Notes: generated from the letters alone by a model not told the origin. Positions 1 to 10,386 are shown, numbered from the stretch's first letter. The stretch is DNA of 64,000 nucleotides from Boudabousia liubingyangii (GCF_001907245.1 NZ_MQSU01000002.1:1-64000); one strand, 5' to 3'. Numbers and translations are program-made.

Positions 1-115
1 ACCACCCCGCACACACTGTGGGAGAAAATATTTAAGCCAAATAATTGAATAAACACCACCAACAAAAACGATTAACCGTTATGGTTACGTTCTTTGGATG
101 GCACTCCACAAAGAC

Positions 116-233
116 TTGTGGCGGTCATAGCGGTGGGGAAACGCCCGGTCCCATCCCGAACCCGGAAGCTAAGCCCACCAGCGCCGATGGTACTGCACTC
201 GCCAGGGTGTGGGAGAGTAGGACACCGCCACTT
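116..233 (+). rRNA. rrf: 5S ribosomal RNA
   Basis: The sequence has the conserved 5S body: GGTCATAGCG near the 5' end, CCCGGTCCCATCCCGAACC in the middle and GGGAGAGTAGG near the 3' end. The terminal helix forms between GTGGCGGT (118-125) and ACCGCCAC (224-231), which sets the ends to within a few bases. It is presumably the last gene of an rrn operon whose 16S and 23S genes lie before the window. Nothing in bases 1-115 was recognised as 23S, so these are taken as the 23S-5S spacer. Confidence 0.95.
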
Positions 234-248
234 AAAAACAACAAAAGA

Positions 249-285
249 GGGGCCCGGAACCAAACAGTGTTTGGCACCGGGCCCC
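249..285 (+). terminator. Terminator hairpin after 5S rRNA
   Basis: A 9-bp GC stem, GGGGCCCGG with CCGGGCCCC, with further internal pairing (CCAAAC with GTTTGG). It lies 16 bases after the 5S gene. The downstream side is A-rich rather than T-rich. Bases 286-447 hold no other feature I can support apart from the presumed promoter of the next gene. Confidence 0.7.
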
Positions 286-447
286 AAAACAATTCAAGAT
301 ATTGCGTATTACTTCTCTCTAGTCCTAATCCGAATCACTGATCCTCAGGCTAGGGAGGATTCCAGGATTAAGGGCTAACGGCCCAGATTCTCATTAAAGT
401 TAAATTTGCCGCGTTTTCACCGTTGAAACAGCCAATCACTCCAGAAC

Positions 448-1827
448 ATGACAAACTATACAATCGTGAATACTGAAATTAATCCTGCAGAACATCCATT
501 TCTGTCCGCCCATCCTCAGGTCGCCCAGATGGACCCGCACCAACGTCTTGCGAAGCAATCTGGTGTAGTTATGCGGTTCGGGCGGCTCCTACTCTCAGCC
601 GGCGCTAGCTCTTACCGCGTAAAGGCCTCAATGGCACGCATGGCGCGTGCCGTTGGGATTGAAGAACACCGTGCCTCGGTTTCCTTCTCAGATATCGCGA
701 CCACAGCCTACGCAAACGGCACGTTCCGTACCGAACTTTATGAAAACCGCACCTTCGGTGTTAACGCTAATCGTATTGACCAGCTCAAAGAACTCTCCCA
801 CAACCTTCACGACGACATGGCCGCCGAAGACTTGGAAGAAGAGCTCGATAAGATCGAATCCCAGGGTCCCCTCTACGGGCCCGTAGTCAACGCTCTGGCA
901 TCCGGTATTGCCTGTGCAGGCTTCTGCTTCCTAAACAAGGGCGGCCTCTACGAGTGCCTAGCCGTACTCATCGCTGCCACCTTTGGCCAAGCTCTACGCC
1001 GTATTACCCTTCACCGAAAGTTCAACCACTTTGCGGTTTGGCTACTATGCGGTGTTCTAGCATCATCCATCTACATTGGCGCTATCGAAGCCATGGGGGC
1101 AATGGGTATTCTTAACGTTGCCCAGAACCAGGCCGGTCTGATCTCCGCGATCCTCTTCCTGATTCCCGGTTTCCCCATGACTACAGCCATATTGGACCTA
1201 GTGCGTATGGACTTCCCGTCCGCACTCACTAGAACCTCATATGTGCTTGCCGTGATGGCCTCCGCCGGCGTGGCAGTATGGGGTGTAACCTACGCTTCCG
1301 GCTGGGACCTCAACGTACAGGTAAACCACCCAATGCCTTGGTGGCTACTAATTACCCTACGATTCTTCTGCTCCTTCATCGCAGCCTGGGGATTCGCAAT
1401 TCTATTCAACACTCCATGGAAGGTCTGTGCGGTAGCCGCGACCATCGGCGCTAGCGTCAATACCCTACGCACCATTGCGGTTGATAACCACTTCCCGTGG
1501 CACGCCGCTGTCGGTGCCGCTGCGCTAGCCATCGGTCTACTTGCTGCCGCGGTAGCTGCTAAGACCTACTACTCTCGCGTCTCCTTGTCGGTACCTGCCG
1601 TAGTTATCATGATCCCTGGCGTGCCCTTCTACCGTGCCGTCACCGCCATGAACAACGGTCTAGTCACCGACGCAATCGCTCAGGTCGTACAGGTCTTCTT
1701 CGTGATTACCGCCATCGGTTTCGGTCTAGCCATCGCTCGTATGGTTACCGATACCCGCTGGATCGTTGACACCCCGACCGACAAGCTACCGACTCTAGAA
1801 AGCTCTTCCCGGAAGTACATTCGCTGA
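448..1827 (+). CDS. Threonine/serine exporter family protein (ThrE-like)
   Basis: A predicted inner-membrane exporter of the ThrE family, which moves threonine and serine out of the cell. The 459 residues show the fused layout of actinobacterial ThrE. A soluble N-terminal part (about 30-150) contains the family-like stretch 'RFGRLLLSAGASSYRV'. Two hydrophobic blocks of about five helices each follow (about 150-290 and 300-440), corresponding to the ThrE (DUF1212) and ThrE_2 domains. No clear Shine-Dalgarno sequence precedes the ATG. It faces the AspT-like gene across a long shared hairpin. The family call is firm; the exported amino acid is inferred. Confidence 0.85.
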   Translation: MTNYTIVNTEINPAEHPFLSAHPQVAQMDPHQRLAKQSGVVMRFGRLLLSAGASSYRVKASMARMARAVGIEEHRASVSFSDIATTAYANGTFRTELYENRTFGVNANRIDQLKELSHNLHDDMAAEDLEEELDKIESQGPLYGPVVNALASGIACAGFCFLNKGGLYECLAVLIAATFGQALRRITLHRKFNHFAVWLLCGVLASSIYIGAIEAMGAMGILNVAQNQAGLISAILFLIPGFPMTTAILDLVRMDFPSALTRTSYVLAVMASAGVAVWGVTYASGWDLNVQVNHPMPWWLLITLRFFCSFIAAWGFAILFNTPWKVCAVAATIGASVNTLRTIAVDNHFPWHAAVGAAALAIGLLAAAVAAKTYYSRVSLSVPAVVIMIPGVPFYRAVTAMNNGLVTDAIAQVVQVFFVITAIGFGLAIARMVTDTRWIVDTPTDKLPTLESSSRKYIR

Positions 1828-1866
1828 TCTAGAGTTTGAACTTATTCAAAGTAGAGAACCACGCTG

Positions 1867-1909
1867 ATTAGTTTGGGCCCCAACCGTACTGGTTGGGGCC
1901 CAAACTAAT
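1867..1909. terminator. Bidirectional hairpin, perfect 19-bp stem
   Basis: Two 19-base arms (1867-1885 and 1891-1909) pair perfectly around the loop GTACT, between the convergent ThrE-like and AspT-like genes. No strong T-run follows on either side, as with several other gene-end hairpins in this window. Confidence 0.8.
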
Positions 1910-1945
1910 TACCTCAATTGAGGGTTAAACAAACAGCGCTCATGC

Positions 1946-3544
1946 CTACATGCCACCGAAGATCTGTCCCAGCATAATCTTCAAAACCATCGCCACCGGG
2001 TAAACCATCGCGTAGCCCAAAGCTACTCGAGGATCAGCTGACGTACGGTTATTAGCAAAGGCCAGTACCGCAGGTTGGGTTTGGGTACCACCAATGACAC
2101 CAGATAGTCGAGTGCCGCCCATGTGGAAGAGTGCGCGCATCAAAATGAACAATAGGGCACCCACGGTGGTAGTCACTACGACGCCCAAGACGGCCATCTT
2201 CCACCAGACACCGCCGGTGAACGCATTGGCAATCTGGCCACCCGCATTGGTCCCAGCTTGCGCGAGGAAGATCAGTAGACCGAATTCAGAAAGCACCATA
2301 CAGGTGGTGTAGGGGATAGCAGTGACCACCCGTCCAATGCGGCCTAGGCGGCCAAATACCAAACCAACTAGCAAAGTTCCCGCAGCAGAACCAATGGAGA
2401 AGGTGGCCCCGGTCGGGGTCAAGATCGGGGCTTCACCAATCAAAATGCCGAAGGCCATCCCCAGACCAAGCGCAATCGGATTAAGATCAGTCAAACCTCT
2501 CGAAGAGTCACCAAAGAACTTAGAAACTTCCTTCATCTGTCCCGTGGGCGCAACGACACGGACACGGTCACCCTGCTGCAGGATCAATTTCGGGTTAGCC
2601 ACCATATCTACGTCACCGCGACGAACACGAGAAATGGAGGCAGAGAAAAGCTCATTAAGATTCAAAGATCCAATGGTCCGGCCCGCCACCTTCGGATCAG
2701 AAACTGTGATTCGACGGAAATCCAGCCAACGACGATCAGCGATCAAAGAAAGCGAAGAGTCATGACCAAGTTTCTGGGTAATCAGGTTGATATCCTCTAA
2801 TGGGCCCACCACGGTGACCAGGTCGCCCGCAAACACTCGGTCATCGAGTTTAGGACGCATAATCGGTCCCACCTCACCACGACGGATACGCGAGAAAGTA
2901 ACCCGGCCATCAACCAATTTATAGAGCTCTTCCAAGGCTGGCTCATCCTGTCGCTCAACACGCACCGTTCGGTTGCCAATAGCGGACGGCTTATCCTTAT
3001 CGCCGGCTGAAACTCGTAGTGCCAGAAGCGTGAAAGCTAGCATGCCAATCACACCAAAGAGGTAAGTAATCGAGTAACCAACGGTTGCGTTTGCAGCGTC
3101 ACCAGAAGCCTTACCAACGGCGGCTAGGGTAGGGGTGTTAGTGGTGGCACCCGCGAAGACACCCATGGCCTGTGCAGTAGTCAGGTTAAATACATATTTG
3201 CCGCCATAGAAAGCCACTAGAGCACCAGCAGTCAAAGCAACCATCATCGCGGCTACCGGACCACCAGCGGACTTGAACGTATTAAAGAAGTTCGGTCCTG
3301 AATAAATACCAATCGCAAAAGTAAAGACTGCCAAGCCGAAGATACCTAGTTCGTGGGGAACACGAATATGAATCCCGTAGGCCTCACCCCAGGCAGAAAG
3401 CGCGATTGCTACGAACAAAACCGCTGCTGCACCAAGACTGACGCTCTTGACTTTTACATGTCCAAAAGCCATACCAATGCCAATTAGCAAGAACAGGACT
3501 AAGACAGGTGACGAAGCTAAGAAACTTAGCGTAGTCTGAATCAT
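1946..3544 (-). CDS. AspT/YidE/YbjL-type transporter with two RCK_C domains
   Basis: A membrane transporter of the aspartate-alanine antiporter-like family. The protein has 532 residues. An N-terminal block of about five helices (1-180) and a C-terminal block (about 345-532) are the duplicated AspT/YidE/YbjL membrane domains. The hydrophilic middle (about 195-340) holds two TrkA_C/RCK_C-like units, seen as 'VFAGDLVTVVGPLEDI' and 'LQQGDRVRVVAPTGQM'. A Shine-Dalgarno sequence (gaggag) sits correctly before the ATG. The gene is divergent from ilvE, with about 140 bp between the starts. The substrate cannot be told from sequence. Confidence 0.85.
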   Translation of the reverse strand: MIQTTLSFLASSPVLVLFLLIGIGMAFGHVKVKSVSLGAAAVLFVAIALSAWGEAYGIHIRVPHELGIFGLAVFTFAIGIYSGPNFFNTFKSAGGPVAAMMVALTAGALVAFYGGKYVFNLTTAQAMGVFAGATTNTPTLAAVGKASGDAANATVGYSITYLFGVIGMLAFTLLALRVSAGDKDKPSAIGNRTVRVERQDEPALEELYKLVDGRVTFSRIRRGEVGPIMRPKLDDRVFAGDLVTVVGPLEDINLITQKLGHDSSLSLIADRRWLDFRRITVSDPKVAGRTIGSLNLNELFSASISRVRRGDVDMVANPKLILQQGDRVRVVAPTGQMKEVSKFFGDSSRGLTDLNPIALGLGMAFGILIGEAPILTPTGATFSIGSAAGTLLVGLVFGRLGRIGRVVTAIPYTTCMVLSEFGLLIFLAQAGTNAGGQIANAFTGGVWWKMAVLGVVVTTTVGALLFILMRALFHMGGTRLSGVIGGTQTQPAVLAFANNRTSADPRVALGYAMVYPVAMVLKIMLGQIFGGM

Positions 3545-3687
3545 TGCCGCTCCTCGTTGAGTGTGAACAAACTATGGGATAATTTTCTCATATTGTGGGA
3601 ATCTTGACTCCCTAAAAGTCGAAAAGCGGCATAATTGGGCCTTAGTGCCCAAGCCTGTGGGCCGCCTAAATACGGAAAGAAGATAAA

Positions 3688-4836
3688 GTGTCACCAGAAA
3701 TTCGATTCGAGGAAGCTGCGAAACTACCTTTAGGCTCAGCCGCAGAACTGGCAGAGTACTTTCCCGGCGGCGAATACCGCCCCAAACCAGCCTCTGAAGT
3801 AAGCGACCTGATCGCCAACTCTGTGTTCGGCACGAACTTCTCAAACCACATGGCCTCAGCAGAATACGAACCAGAGACCGGCTGGACCAACCAGGCGCTC
3901 CTGCCTTACGGCCCGCTACAAATGGACCCGGCTACCTCCGTCCTACACTACGGCCAAGAAATCTTTGAAGGAATGAAAGCCTACCGCTTCCCAGACGGCA
4001 GTATCTGGACCTTCCGTCCGGCTTATAACGCGGCTCGATTTAACGCCTCTGCAGAGCGCATGGCCATGCCAACCATTCCCGTTGAACAGTTCATTGGGTC
4101 CCTAGCCGCCCTAGTCCGAACCGACCGTGACTGGGTGCCCTCAATGCCCGGCGCCAGCCTCTACCTACGCCCTATGATGATCGGAACTGAAGCCCGCATC
4201 GGCGTTAGCCCGTCTCGTTCTTACCGATACCTGTGTATCGCTACCCCGGTAGGGCCCTACTTCTCTGGGGATTTCTCACCAGTCAGCATCTGGGTCACCC
4301 AGAAGTACCACCGAGTCGGCCCCGGCTGCACCGGCACCGCCAAAACCGGTGGCAACTACGCTGCCAGCATGCTGCCGCAAAAGGAAGCCGCTGCCCTAGG
4401 CTACCAGCAGGTCTGCTACCTAGACGCCAAGACCGGCAAGAACCTTGAAGAACTAGGTGGCATGAATGTGTTCGTTGTCCACCAAGACGGACGCGTTCGT
4501 ACCCCCGCTTTGACCGGTACGATCCTCGCGGGAGGAACCCGCTCATCGATCATCACCCTCCTAGAAAAACAGGGACACCAGGTTGAAGAAACCCAAATCA
4601 ACCTTGAAGAACTAGTCGCCCAAATCGAAAGTGGCGAGGTAGTTGAAATCTTCGCCTGTGGCACCGCTGCGGTGGTCGCCCCCATCGGCAGACTAGCCGG
4701 GACCGAATTCGAAGTCGAGCTTCCCGTCGGTCCGGTAACCATGCAAACCTACAAGTCCCTAACCGATATTCAGTTCGGCCTCGCCCCCGATACGGAAGGC
4801 TGGATGTATCAGCTAGTGGGGGCTGACGGAGAGTAA
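3688..4836 (+). CDS. ilvE: Branched-chain amino acid aminotransferase
   Basis: A PLP enzyme of fold type IV that interconverts leucine, isoleucine and valine with their 2-oxo acids, using glutamate/2-oxoglutarate. The 382 residues match the family length. Visible features are 'ILHYGQEIFEGMKAY' near residue 90, the PLP lysine in 'GTAKTGGNYAAS' (Lys219) and 'GGMNVFVV' near 260. The start is GTG with GGAAAGAAG upstream; no ATG fits better. The last 24 bp overlap the 3' end of the convergent helicase gene. Confidence 0.95.
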   Translation: MSPEIRFEEAAKLPLGSAAELAEYFPGGEYRPKPASEVSDLIANSVFGTNFSNHMASAEYEPETGWTNQALLPYGPLQMDPATSVLHYGQEIFEGMKAYRFPDGSIWTFRPAYNAARFNASAERMAMPTIPVEQFIGSLAALVRTDRDWVPSMPGASLYLRPMMIGTEARIGVSPSRSYRYLCIATPVGPYFSGDFSPVSIWVTQKYHRVGPGCTGTAKTGGNYAASMLPQKEAAALGYQQVCYLDAKTGKNLEELGGMNVFVVHQDGRVRTPALTGTILAGGTRSSIITLLEKQGHQVEETQINLEELVAQIESGEVVEIFACGTAAVVAPIGRLAGTEFEVELPVGPVTMQTYKSLTDIQFGLAPDTEGWMYQLVGADGE

Positions 4837-7476
4837 CCGGATAACCGGCTGCCCGGCCTCATCAGAAGCTGCTAAATCAACCAGGGCCCAGATAGCCCAA
4901 TCCAGATCCCCCTCGGGGTCAAGCAAGGTCTGTTTAACCAGCCAAGCGCCCGAGGTGGGGAAGGGGACCGGCAAGTCCGGCGCGGGTGCGAATGGGGCCG
5001 GGACCATCGCGAAGTCGGCGTCGGTTGGTTCCGTCCAAGTCTGCAGGTACTGCGCAGAACGCGCTTCGGTGCCGGTCTCAAGGAAGTCGTATTCGGCCCA
5101 ATAGCGGTCCAAACATTCGTCAAAGGCGTCCTCGTCCCAACCCGGGAAACCCAACTTCGCCAAATTCTCCGGGCGATCAGCCGCTAGCAGCTCAACGACC
5201 TTAAACAGGTCCTTCGCCACCAAATTCCGGAACACATAAGGATTGGCACTCAGGGAGATCCGCCCGTCAGCATCCGCCCCAAAAGGCAGTTCAGCGGCTT
5301 CTGGAGTGCTTTCAGAGCCAGTCTGATTTTGATGCTTAGCGACCAACTCGGCAACCTCCGCCGGGTCGTGTTCAGCTTCCTCGAAGGACTCCCACTCATC
5401 AAGCAAGGAAGAGTCCACCAAACGGATCAGGTTACCCAACCAAGAAACAATGTTCTCGAACTCTTCATTCGCCGCCTGGGGTGGAATGACCTGGCGTAAA
5501 GCCCGATAAGCATCCGTCAAATATCGCAAGACCGAGCCCTCGGCGGCGCCTAGGTCAAAGCGAGCAATCAGATCCGAATAAGTCATGGCATTTTCAACCA
5601 TAAAACGGACCACCGACTTAGGCTTTAGCTCTTCCCCGGCCACCCAAGGATTCGCCTTTGCAAACATGGTGAAGGCCGGTTCCAAAAGCTCAGCAAGCGG
5701 CTTGGGCCAGGTAACCTCCTCCAAGGCCTCCATGCGGGCGTCATAGTCCATCCCCTGCGCTTTCATTGCCGCAATCGCGTGGCCGCGTTCAGCATGCTGC
5801 TGGGCCACCAGTAATAATCGAGGATCTTCCAAGGTGGCTTCCACCAAAGAAATCAAATCCAAGGCATAGGTAGGATCCTCTGGATTCAACAAGTCCAAAG
5901 CTGCAAACACAAAGGTAGAAAGCGGAGCATTCAACGCAAACTCATCGGGCAGCTCACGGTTAATACTGATCTTCCCATCCTTTGCCACCTTCAAAACCTC
6001 CGCGGTCAGAAGGGAACGGTAAATCTGGCCCAGCTGACGTAAATGCAAGTTCCGCGGTGAAACCGGATCGTGGTTTTCAGTAGCTAAACGAACCAAACGG
6101 TCGGGAGCTTCCTCGCCAAAACCAGAAAGCACATTCATAACCATTGCCGGAGTAATCAAAAAGTTGGAAGTCAAAGGTTCCGGGGGAGCGGCGACTAACC
6201 GGTCAAAGGTCGCCTCCGTCCAGTTCACGCGGCCCTCTGGGGCTGACTTACGGGTAATCTTCTTGACCTTCTTCGGGTCGCCCTCAGCTTTGGCCAAGGC
6301 CCGCGCATTTTCAATCACATGCTCTGGAGCCTGCACCTCGACATAACCAATAGTGTCAAAACCGGCGCGACCGGCCCGTCCCGCCACCTGATGGAACTCA
6401 CGAGCAGAAAGATGACGCTCTTTAGAACCATCAAACTTCGTCAAAGCCGTAAAGACCACCGAGGTGATCGGGACGTTAATACCCACGCCCAAGGTATCCG
6501 TCCCACACACCACGGCCAGCACTCCCGCTTGGGCCAGGCGCTCAACTAGGCGGCGATAACGGGGCAACATGCCTGCATGGTGTAATCCCACCCCATGACG
6601 TAAAAGTTTTGAGAGGGTCCGGCCAAACTTAGTGTTAAATCGAAAATCACCAATCGCTTCCGCAATCCGAGCCTTATGCTCCTTGGAGAGCAAATTGGCT
6701 GAAAGCAGGGCCTGAGCTGAAGCCAAAGCGGAACGCTGAGAAAAATGCACCAGATAGATAGGGTAGCGGCCTTGCTGAATCAGACGCTCAAGTAACTCAT
6801 GCGTAGGCTCTAGGGTGTATTCCATTTCGAGGGGGACCGGGCGGGTTTCCGCCTCCACCAGGACCGCTTCCCGTCCGCTGCGTTCCTTAAGATCCTTCAG
6901 GAAAAAACTGACATCGCCCAAGGTGGCGCTCATCAAGACCTGTTGCGCCTGCGGCAGTGTTAACAGTGGAACCTGCCAGGCCCAGCCTCGTTCGGGATCC
7001 CCATAAAAGTGGAACTCATCCATGACTACTAGCCCGACATCTAGCCCCTCAGCTTCGCGCAGGGCCTGATTAGCCAGAATTTCAGCGGTACAGCAGATGA
7101 TGGGAGCAAGGGGATTAAGACTGACATCGCCGGTAATCATCCCAACGTTTTGCGCCCCAAAAATGGCCACCAGGTCGAAGAACTTCTCGCTCACCAAAGC
7201 CTTAAGCGGTGCCGTGTAATAGGAACGTTCCCCAGCGGCCAAGGCTTTAAAATGTCCCGCTAGGGCGATCATGCTCTTTCCCGAACCCGTCGGTGTCGCA
7301 ACAATGACATGCTCCTGCGCAAAAATCGCTAGGATCGCTTCCTCTTGATGAGGGTAGAGGGGGCGACCAGTCTCTTCAGCCCAGGTAGAAAAAGCAGAGA
7401 AAAGTGCGTCGGCGTCCTCGAGCTGATTGCGATCTTCAAGATCATCAAGAATAAGGTTCAGCTCTGGAGTGCTCAT
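4813..7476 (-). CDS. Ski2-like DEAD/DEAH-box helicase with DUF3516 C-terminus
   Basis: A predicted ATP-dependent RNA helicase of the actinobacterial DUF3516 group. The 887 residues carry Walker A 'TPTGSGKS' (61-68), Walker B 'DEFH' (153-156), 'SAT' (183-185), and helicase motifs V/VI in 'GTDTLGVGIN' and 'HQVAGRAGRAGFD'. The long C-terminal half is the DUF3516 region, rich in acidic helices. 'DEFH' instead of DEAD/DEVH is typical of this group. A good SD (AGGAAG) precedes the ATG. The 3' end overlaps ilvE in antisense. Its RNA substrate is unknown. Confidence 0.9.
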   Translation of the reverse strand: MSTPELNLILDDLEDRNQLEDADALFSAFSTWAEETGRPLYPHQEEAILAIFAQEHVIVATPTGSGKSMIALAGHFKALAAGERSYYTAPLKALVSEKFFDLVAIFGAQNVGMITGDVSLNPLAPIICCTAEILANQALREAEGLDVGLVVMDEFHFYGDPERGWAWQVPLLTLPQAQQVLMSATLGDVSFFLKDLKERSGREAVLVEAETRPVPLEMEYTLEPTHELLERLIQQGRYPIYLVHFSQRSALASAQALLSANLLSKEHKARIAEAIGDFRFNTKFGRTLSKLLRHGVGLHHAGMLPRYRRLVERLAQAGVLAVVCGTDTLGVGINVPITSVVFTALTKFDGSKERHLSAREFHQVAGRAGRAGFDTIGYVEVQAPEHVIENARALAKAEGDPKKVKKITRKSAPEGRVNWTEATFDRLVAAPPEPLTSNFLITPAMVMNVLSGFGEEAPDRLVRLATENHDPVSPRNLHLRQLGQIYRSLLTAEVLKVAKDGKISINRELPDEFALNAPLSTFVFAALDLLNPEDPTYALDLISLVEATLEDPRLLLVAQQHAERGHAIAAMKAQGMDYDARMEALEEVTWPKPLAELLEPAFTMFAKANPWVAGEELKPKSVVRFMVENAMTYSDLIARFDLGAAEGSVLRYLTDAYRALRQVIPPQAANEEFENIVSWLGNLIRLVDSSLLDEWESFEEAEHDPAEVAELVAKHQNQTGSESTPEAAELPFGADADGRISLSANPYVFRNLVAKDLFKVVELLAADRPENLAKLGFPGWDEDAFDECLDRYWAEYDFLETGTEARSAQYLQTWTEPTDADFAMVPAPFAPAPDLPVPFPTSGAWLVKQTLLDPEGDLDWAIWALVDLAASDEAGQPVIRLLSVSPH

Positions 7477-7663
7477 AAAATCTTCCTGTGGATTAAAAAG
7501 CCTAAACTATTAAGTCTAAGTTAGTTGGTTAATCGGACTACTACCCTCAAGAATAGACGAGGTGACTGCCACGCAGCGACTAGAAGAGCGCCGGCCGGTT
7601 CGGACGATTGTGCCCTAGGCCTTAATCTAAGACTTAGAAGGTATCGAGCCAAGCAAATAGGGA

Positions 7664-7669
7664 TATACT
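7664..7669 (+). promoter_or_regulatory. -10 box TATACT, leaderless start
   Basis: TATACT ends 6 nt before the ATG at 7676, and no Shine-Dalgarno sequence is present. Transcription would start at the A of the ATG, giving a leaderless mRNA. No good -35 box is seen. Bases 7477-7663 hold nothing else recognised. Confidence 0.7.
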
Positions 7670-7675
7670 GAACCC

Positions 7676-8431
7676 ATGCGCGTAGTGAGATTTGAAATCA
7701 ATAACCAAATCATGTTTGGAGCCGCAGAAGCAGACTCTGACCAGATTGTGGCCCTCAAAGGTGACCCGCTTTTCGACCAGGTTCAGCCCGCTGGCCCAAT
7801 CTACTCTTTCGAGGAAGTTCACCTCCTCTCTCCAGTACTCCCACGTTCGAAGGTGTTAGGCGCCGCGGACAGCTACGGACCTAAAGGATCCGGCGGAGCA
7901 ATCCCCTTCTTTATCAAGCCAAACACTTCGGTAATCGGTCCTGATGACCCGATTCTTTTCCCCGGATATGCAGAGGTCCTGAGGGGAGAGGTTGAACTAG
8001 GTGTGGTCATGAAAACCATGGCAAAGAACCTGACCCCGGAAGAAGCCAAGCACGCAATTATGGGTTACACCATTATCAATGATGTAACCGCAGCTGGTCC
8101 CAACGTAGCTCCATTGACGGTAGCTGCGAAGGGCTTTGATACCGCCTGTGTGATCGGCCCGTGGATTACTGTTGACCCCGAATTGGATGTTGACAATCTA
8201 GAACTCTCGTCCTCAGTTGATGGTGAAACCACTCAGCAGGGAAGTACTTCGGGGATGCGCCGCACCGTATTCGAGCTCGTAGCCGAGGCCTCTAGCATTA
8301 CCACGCTGCTACCGGGTGACGTGATCGCCACTGGCTCCCTAGCGGGCGCACCAGAACTGGCCGCTGGCAAACAGATGGAATGCGCGATTGCCGGTTTGGG
8401 TTCATTCCGTAATCCGGTATTGAGCCGTTAA
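7676..8431 (+). CDS. Fumarylacetoacetate hydrolase (FAH) family protein
   Basis: A metal-dependent FAH-fold enzyme of 251 residues, in the group often named 2-hydroxyhepta-2,4-diene-1,7-dioate isomerase; the true substrate is usually unknown. The fold is visible in 'FIKPNTSVIGPDDPI', 'EVLRGEVELGVVM' with its metal-binding glutamates, 'GYTIINDVTA' and the C-terminal 'LLPGDVIATGSLAG'. The pairing with gltX directly downstream (51 bp) is the usual actinobacterial order. The mRNA appears leaderless. The family is certain, the reaction is not. Confidence 0.9.
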   Translation: MRVVRFEINNQIMFGAAEADSDQIVALKGDPLFDQVQPAGPIYSFEEVHLLSPVLPRSKVLGAADSYGPKGSGGAIPFFIKPNTSVIGPDDPILFPGYAEVLRGEVELGVVMKTMAKNLTPEEAKHAIMGYTIINDVTAAGPNVAPLTVAAKGFDTACVIGPWITVDPELDVDNLELSSSVDGETTQQGSTSGMRRTVFELVAEASSITTLLPGDVIATGSLAGAPELAAGKQMECAIAGLGSFRNPVLSR

Positions 8432-8481
8432 AAATCTTCGCTAAAGTACAGACTTATAGAGATATCTAGTTAAGGAAACTC

Positions 8482-9999
8482 ATGACAGAAAAAAGTGATA
8501 TCCGCGTGCGTTTTTGCCCGTCCCCGACGGGTATGCCTCACGTGGGAATGGTTCGTACCTGCCTATTTAACTGGGCTTACGCGCGTCACACCAACGGTAC
8601 TTTCGTGTTCCGTATCGAAGATACTGACGCCGCTCGCGACTCTCAGGAATCTTTCGACCTGATTCTAGACTCGCTTCGTTGGCTGGGTTTGGATTGGGAC
8701 GAGGGCGTAGGTAAGCCTGGCCCGCACGAGCCTTACCGCCAATCAGAGCGTATGGACATCTACGCGGGTGTCGTCGAAAAGCTCGTTGAAGGTGGTTACG
8801 CCTACGAGTCCTTCTCTACCCCCGAGGAAGTAGAAGCCCGTCACCGCGCTGCTGGCCGCGATCCGAAACTCGGCTACGACGGCTTTGATCGAGACCTGAC
8901 CGAAGAGCAGAAGGCTGCTTACCGCGCCGAAGGTCGTCAGCCGGTGTTGCGCCTGCGGATGCCCGATGAGGATATTACTTTTACCGACCTAGTTCGTGGC
9001 GAGATCACCTTCAAGGCTGGGTCGGTCCCGGACTACGTGATCGTCCGCGGTAACGGTCACCCACTCTACACCCTGGTAAACCCGGTCGATGACGCTTTGA
9101 TGGGCATTACTCACGTCCTGCGCGGTGAAGATCTACTTTCTTCCACTCCGCGTCAGATCGTGCTCTACCGGGCTCTTGAAGAACTGGGCATTGCGAAGTT
9201 CACCCCGCAGTTCGGTCACCTTCCCTACGTGATGGGTGAAGGCAATAAGAAGCTTTCTAAGCGTGACCCTGAATCCAACCTATTGCTTCACCGTGCCAAG
9301 GGTATGCTGCCCGAGGGTCTGCTGAACTACCTAGCCTTGCTGGGTTGGTCCATCAGCCCGACCAATGATCTGTTTAGTGCCGATGAAATGGTGGAAGCCT
9401 TTGATGTGCACGATGTGAACCCGAACCCGGCGCGCTTTGATGCGAAGAAGTGCATTGCTATTAATGCCGAGCATATTCGTATGCTGGAGCCGCAGGACTT
9501 CCGGGATCGCTTAGTTCCTTACCTAGCTGATATTTACGCTGTTGAGGGTGACCCGCAGCCGATGGTTTCAGCGGCAACTTTTGCTGATCTTACCGATCGG
9601 GAGAAGGAAATTATTGACGAGGCTGCTCCGTTGATTCAAACCCGCATTCAGGTACTAGGGGAGGCTCGCGATATGCTTGGCTTCTTCTTCGTTCCTGCCG
9701 ATCAGCTGGAATACGATGAAAAGGCCATGAAGAAGCTCAAGGAAGGCACCAAGGAGGTGCTAGAGGCGGCCATCGCAGAGATCGAAGCACTTGAGAACTT
9801 CGAACTTGAAGCTATCGAGCATGCGCTTCGTGCCAAGATGATTGAAGAGATGGGTCTCAAGCCGCGCTTGGCCTTCTCTCCGTTGCGTGTAGCTGTGACT
9901 GGTAAGTTGATTTCTCCGCCACTGTTTGAATCCATGGTGATTCTGGGTAAGGAAGAGTCTTTGTTGCGTCTTCGTCAGCTTGCTGCGCAGGTTGACTAA
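8482..9999 (+). CDS. gltX: Glutamate--tRNA ligase
   Basis: A class I aminoacyl-tRNA synthetase that charges tRNA-Glu, and in bacteria without GlnRS often tRNA-Gln as well. The 505 residues contain the HIGH-type motif '[11 protein letters not shown]' (14-23) and the KMSKS-type motif 'KLSKR' (257-261). An SD (AAGGAAA) precedes the ATG. The gene is followed by a strong hairpin and then by tRNA-Gln and tRNA-Glu, its likely substrates. Whether the enzyme is discriminating cannot be judged here. Confidence 0.97.
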   Translation: MTEKSDIRVRFCPSPTGMPHVGMVRTCLFNWAYARHTNGTFVFRIEDTDAARDSQESFDLILDSLRWLGLDWDEGVGKPGPHEPYRQSERMDIYAGVVEKLVEGGYAYESFSTPEEVEARHRAAGRDPKLGYDGFDRDLTEEQKAAYRAEGRQPVLRLRMPDEDITFTDLVRGEITFKAGSVPDYVIVRGNGHPLYTLVNPVDDALMGITHVLRGEDLLSSTPRQIVLYRALEELGIAKFTPQFGHLPYVMGEGNKKLSKRDPESNLLLHRAKGMLPEGLLNYLALLGWSISPTNDLFSADEMVEAFDVHDVNPNPARFDAKKCIAINAEHIRMLEPQDFRDRLVPYLADIYAVEGDPQPMVSAATFADLTDREKEIIDEAAPLIQTRIQVLGEARDMLGFFFVPADQLEYDEKAMKKLKEGTKEVLEAAIAEIEALENFELEAIEHALRAKMIEEMGLKPRLAFSPLRVAVTGKLISPPLFESMVILGKEESLLRLRQLAAQVD

Positions 10000-10017
10000 T
10001 AGCAAGTAGGCTTATAA

Positions 10018-10051
10018 GTGGGCGAGTCAAGGGAACCCTTGACTCGCCCAC
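10018..10051 (+). terminator. Terminator after gltX
   Basis: A perfect 16-bp stem around the two-base centre AA, followed by ttagtttta. It ends the FAH-gltX transcript. Confidence 0.85.
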
Positions 10052-10315
10052 TTAGTTTTAATGCTTGACTAGGGGAGTGGCGCTAATCGTTTTGCGGCAA
10101 GCAAAGGGCGCAGGGTTTTAAATCTGCTTTTAGTGGGCATTGAAGGTGGCGCAAAGCTTCAGATGGGGTTAGCAGAATTGCAGATTTACTTGTAAATCGG
10201 GGGAAGTAGATCAGTTTGTGAAGAATGACACCGCTGTCAAGTTGTCTACTGTTTTTCCCTAATGTATAGTATTTCAAGTCTTAACAAGGCGTATGACGTT
10301 TTGTTAGCCAACCTT

Positions 10316-10386
10316 TGGGGTATGGTGTAATGGTAACACGGCTGATTCTGGTTCAGTTGTTCTAGGTTCGAGTCCTGGTACCCCAG
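10316..10386 (+). tRNA. tRNA-Gln (anticodon CTG)
   Basis: The acceptor stem is TGGGGTA with TACCCCA. The anticodon loop TTCTGGT gives CTG, the T arm contains GGTTCGAGTCC, and the discriminator is G. The 3' CCA is not encoded. TATAGT about 50 bases upstream (near 10265) is a likely -10 box. Confidence 0.95.

Noticed and set aside
1-115. 3' end of 23S rRNA at the window start
   Set aside because: No conserved 23S 3' sequence recognised; treated as spacer before 5S.
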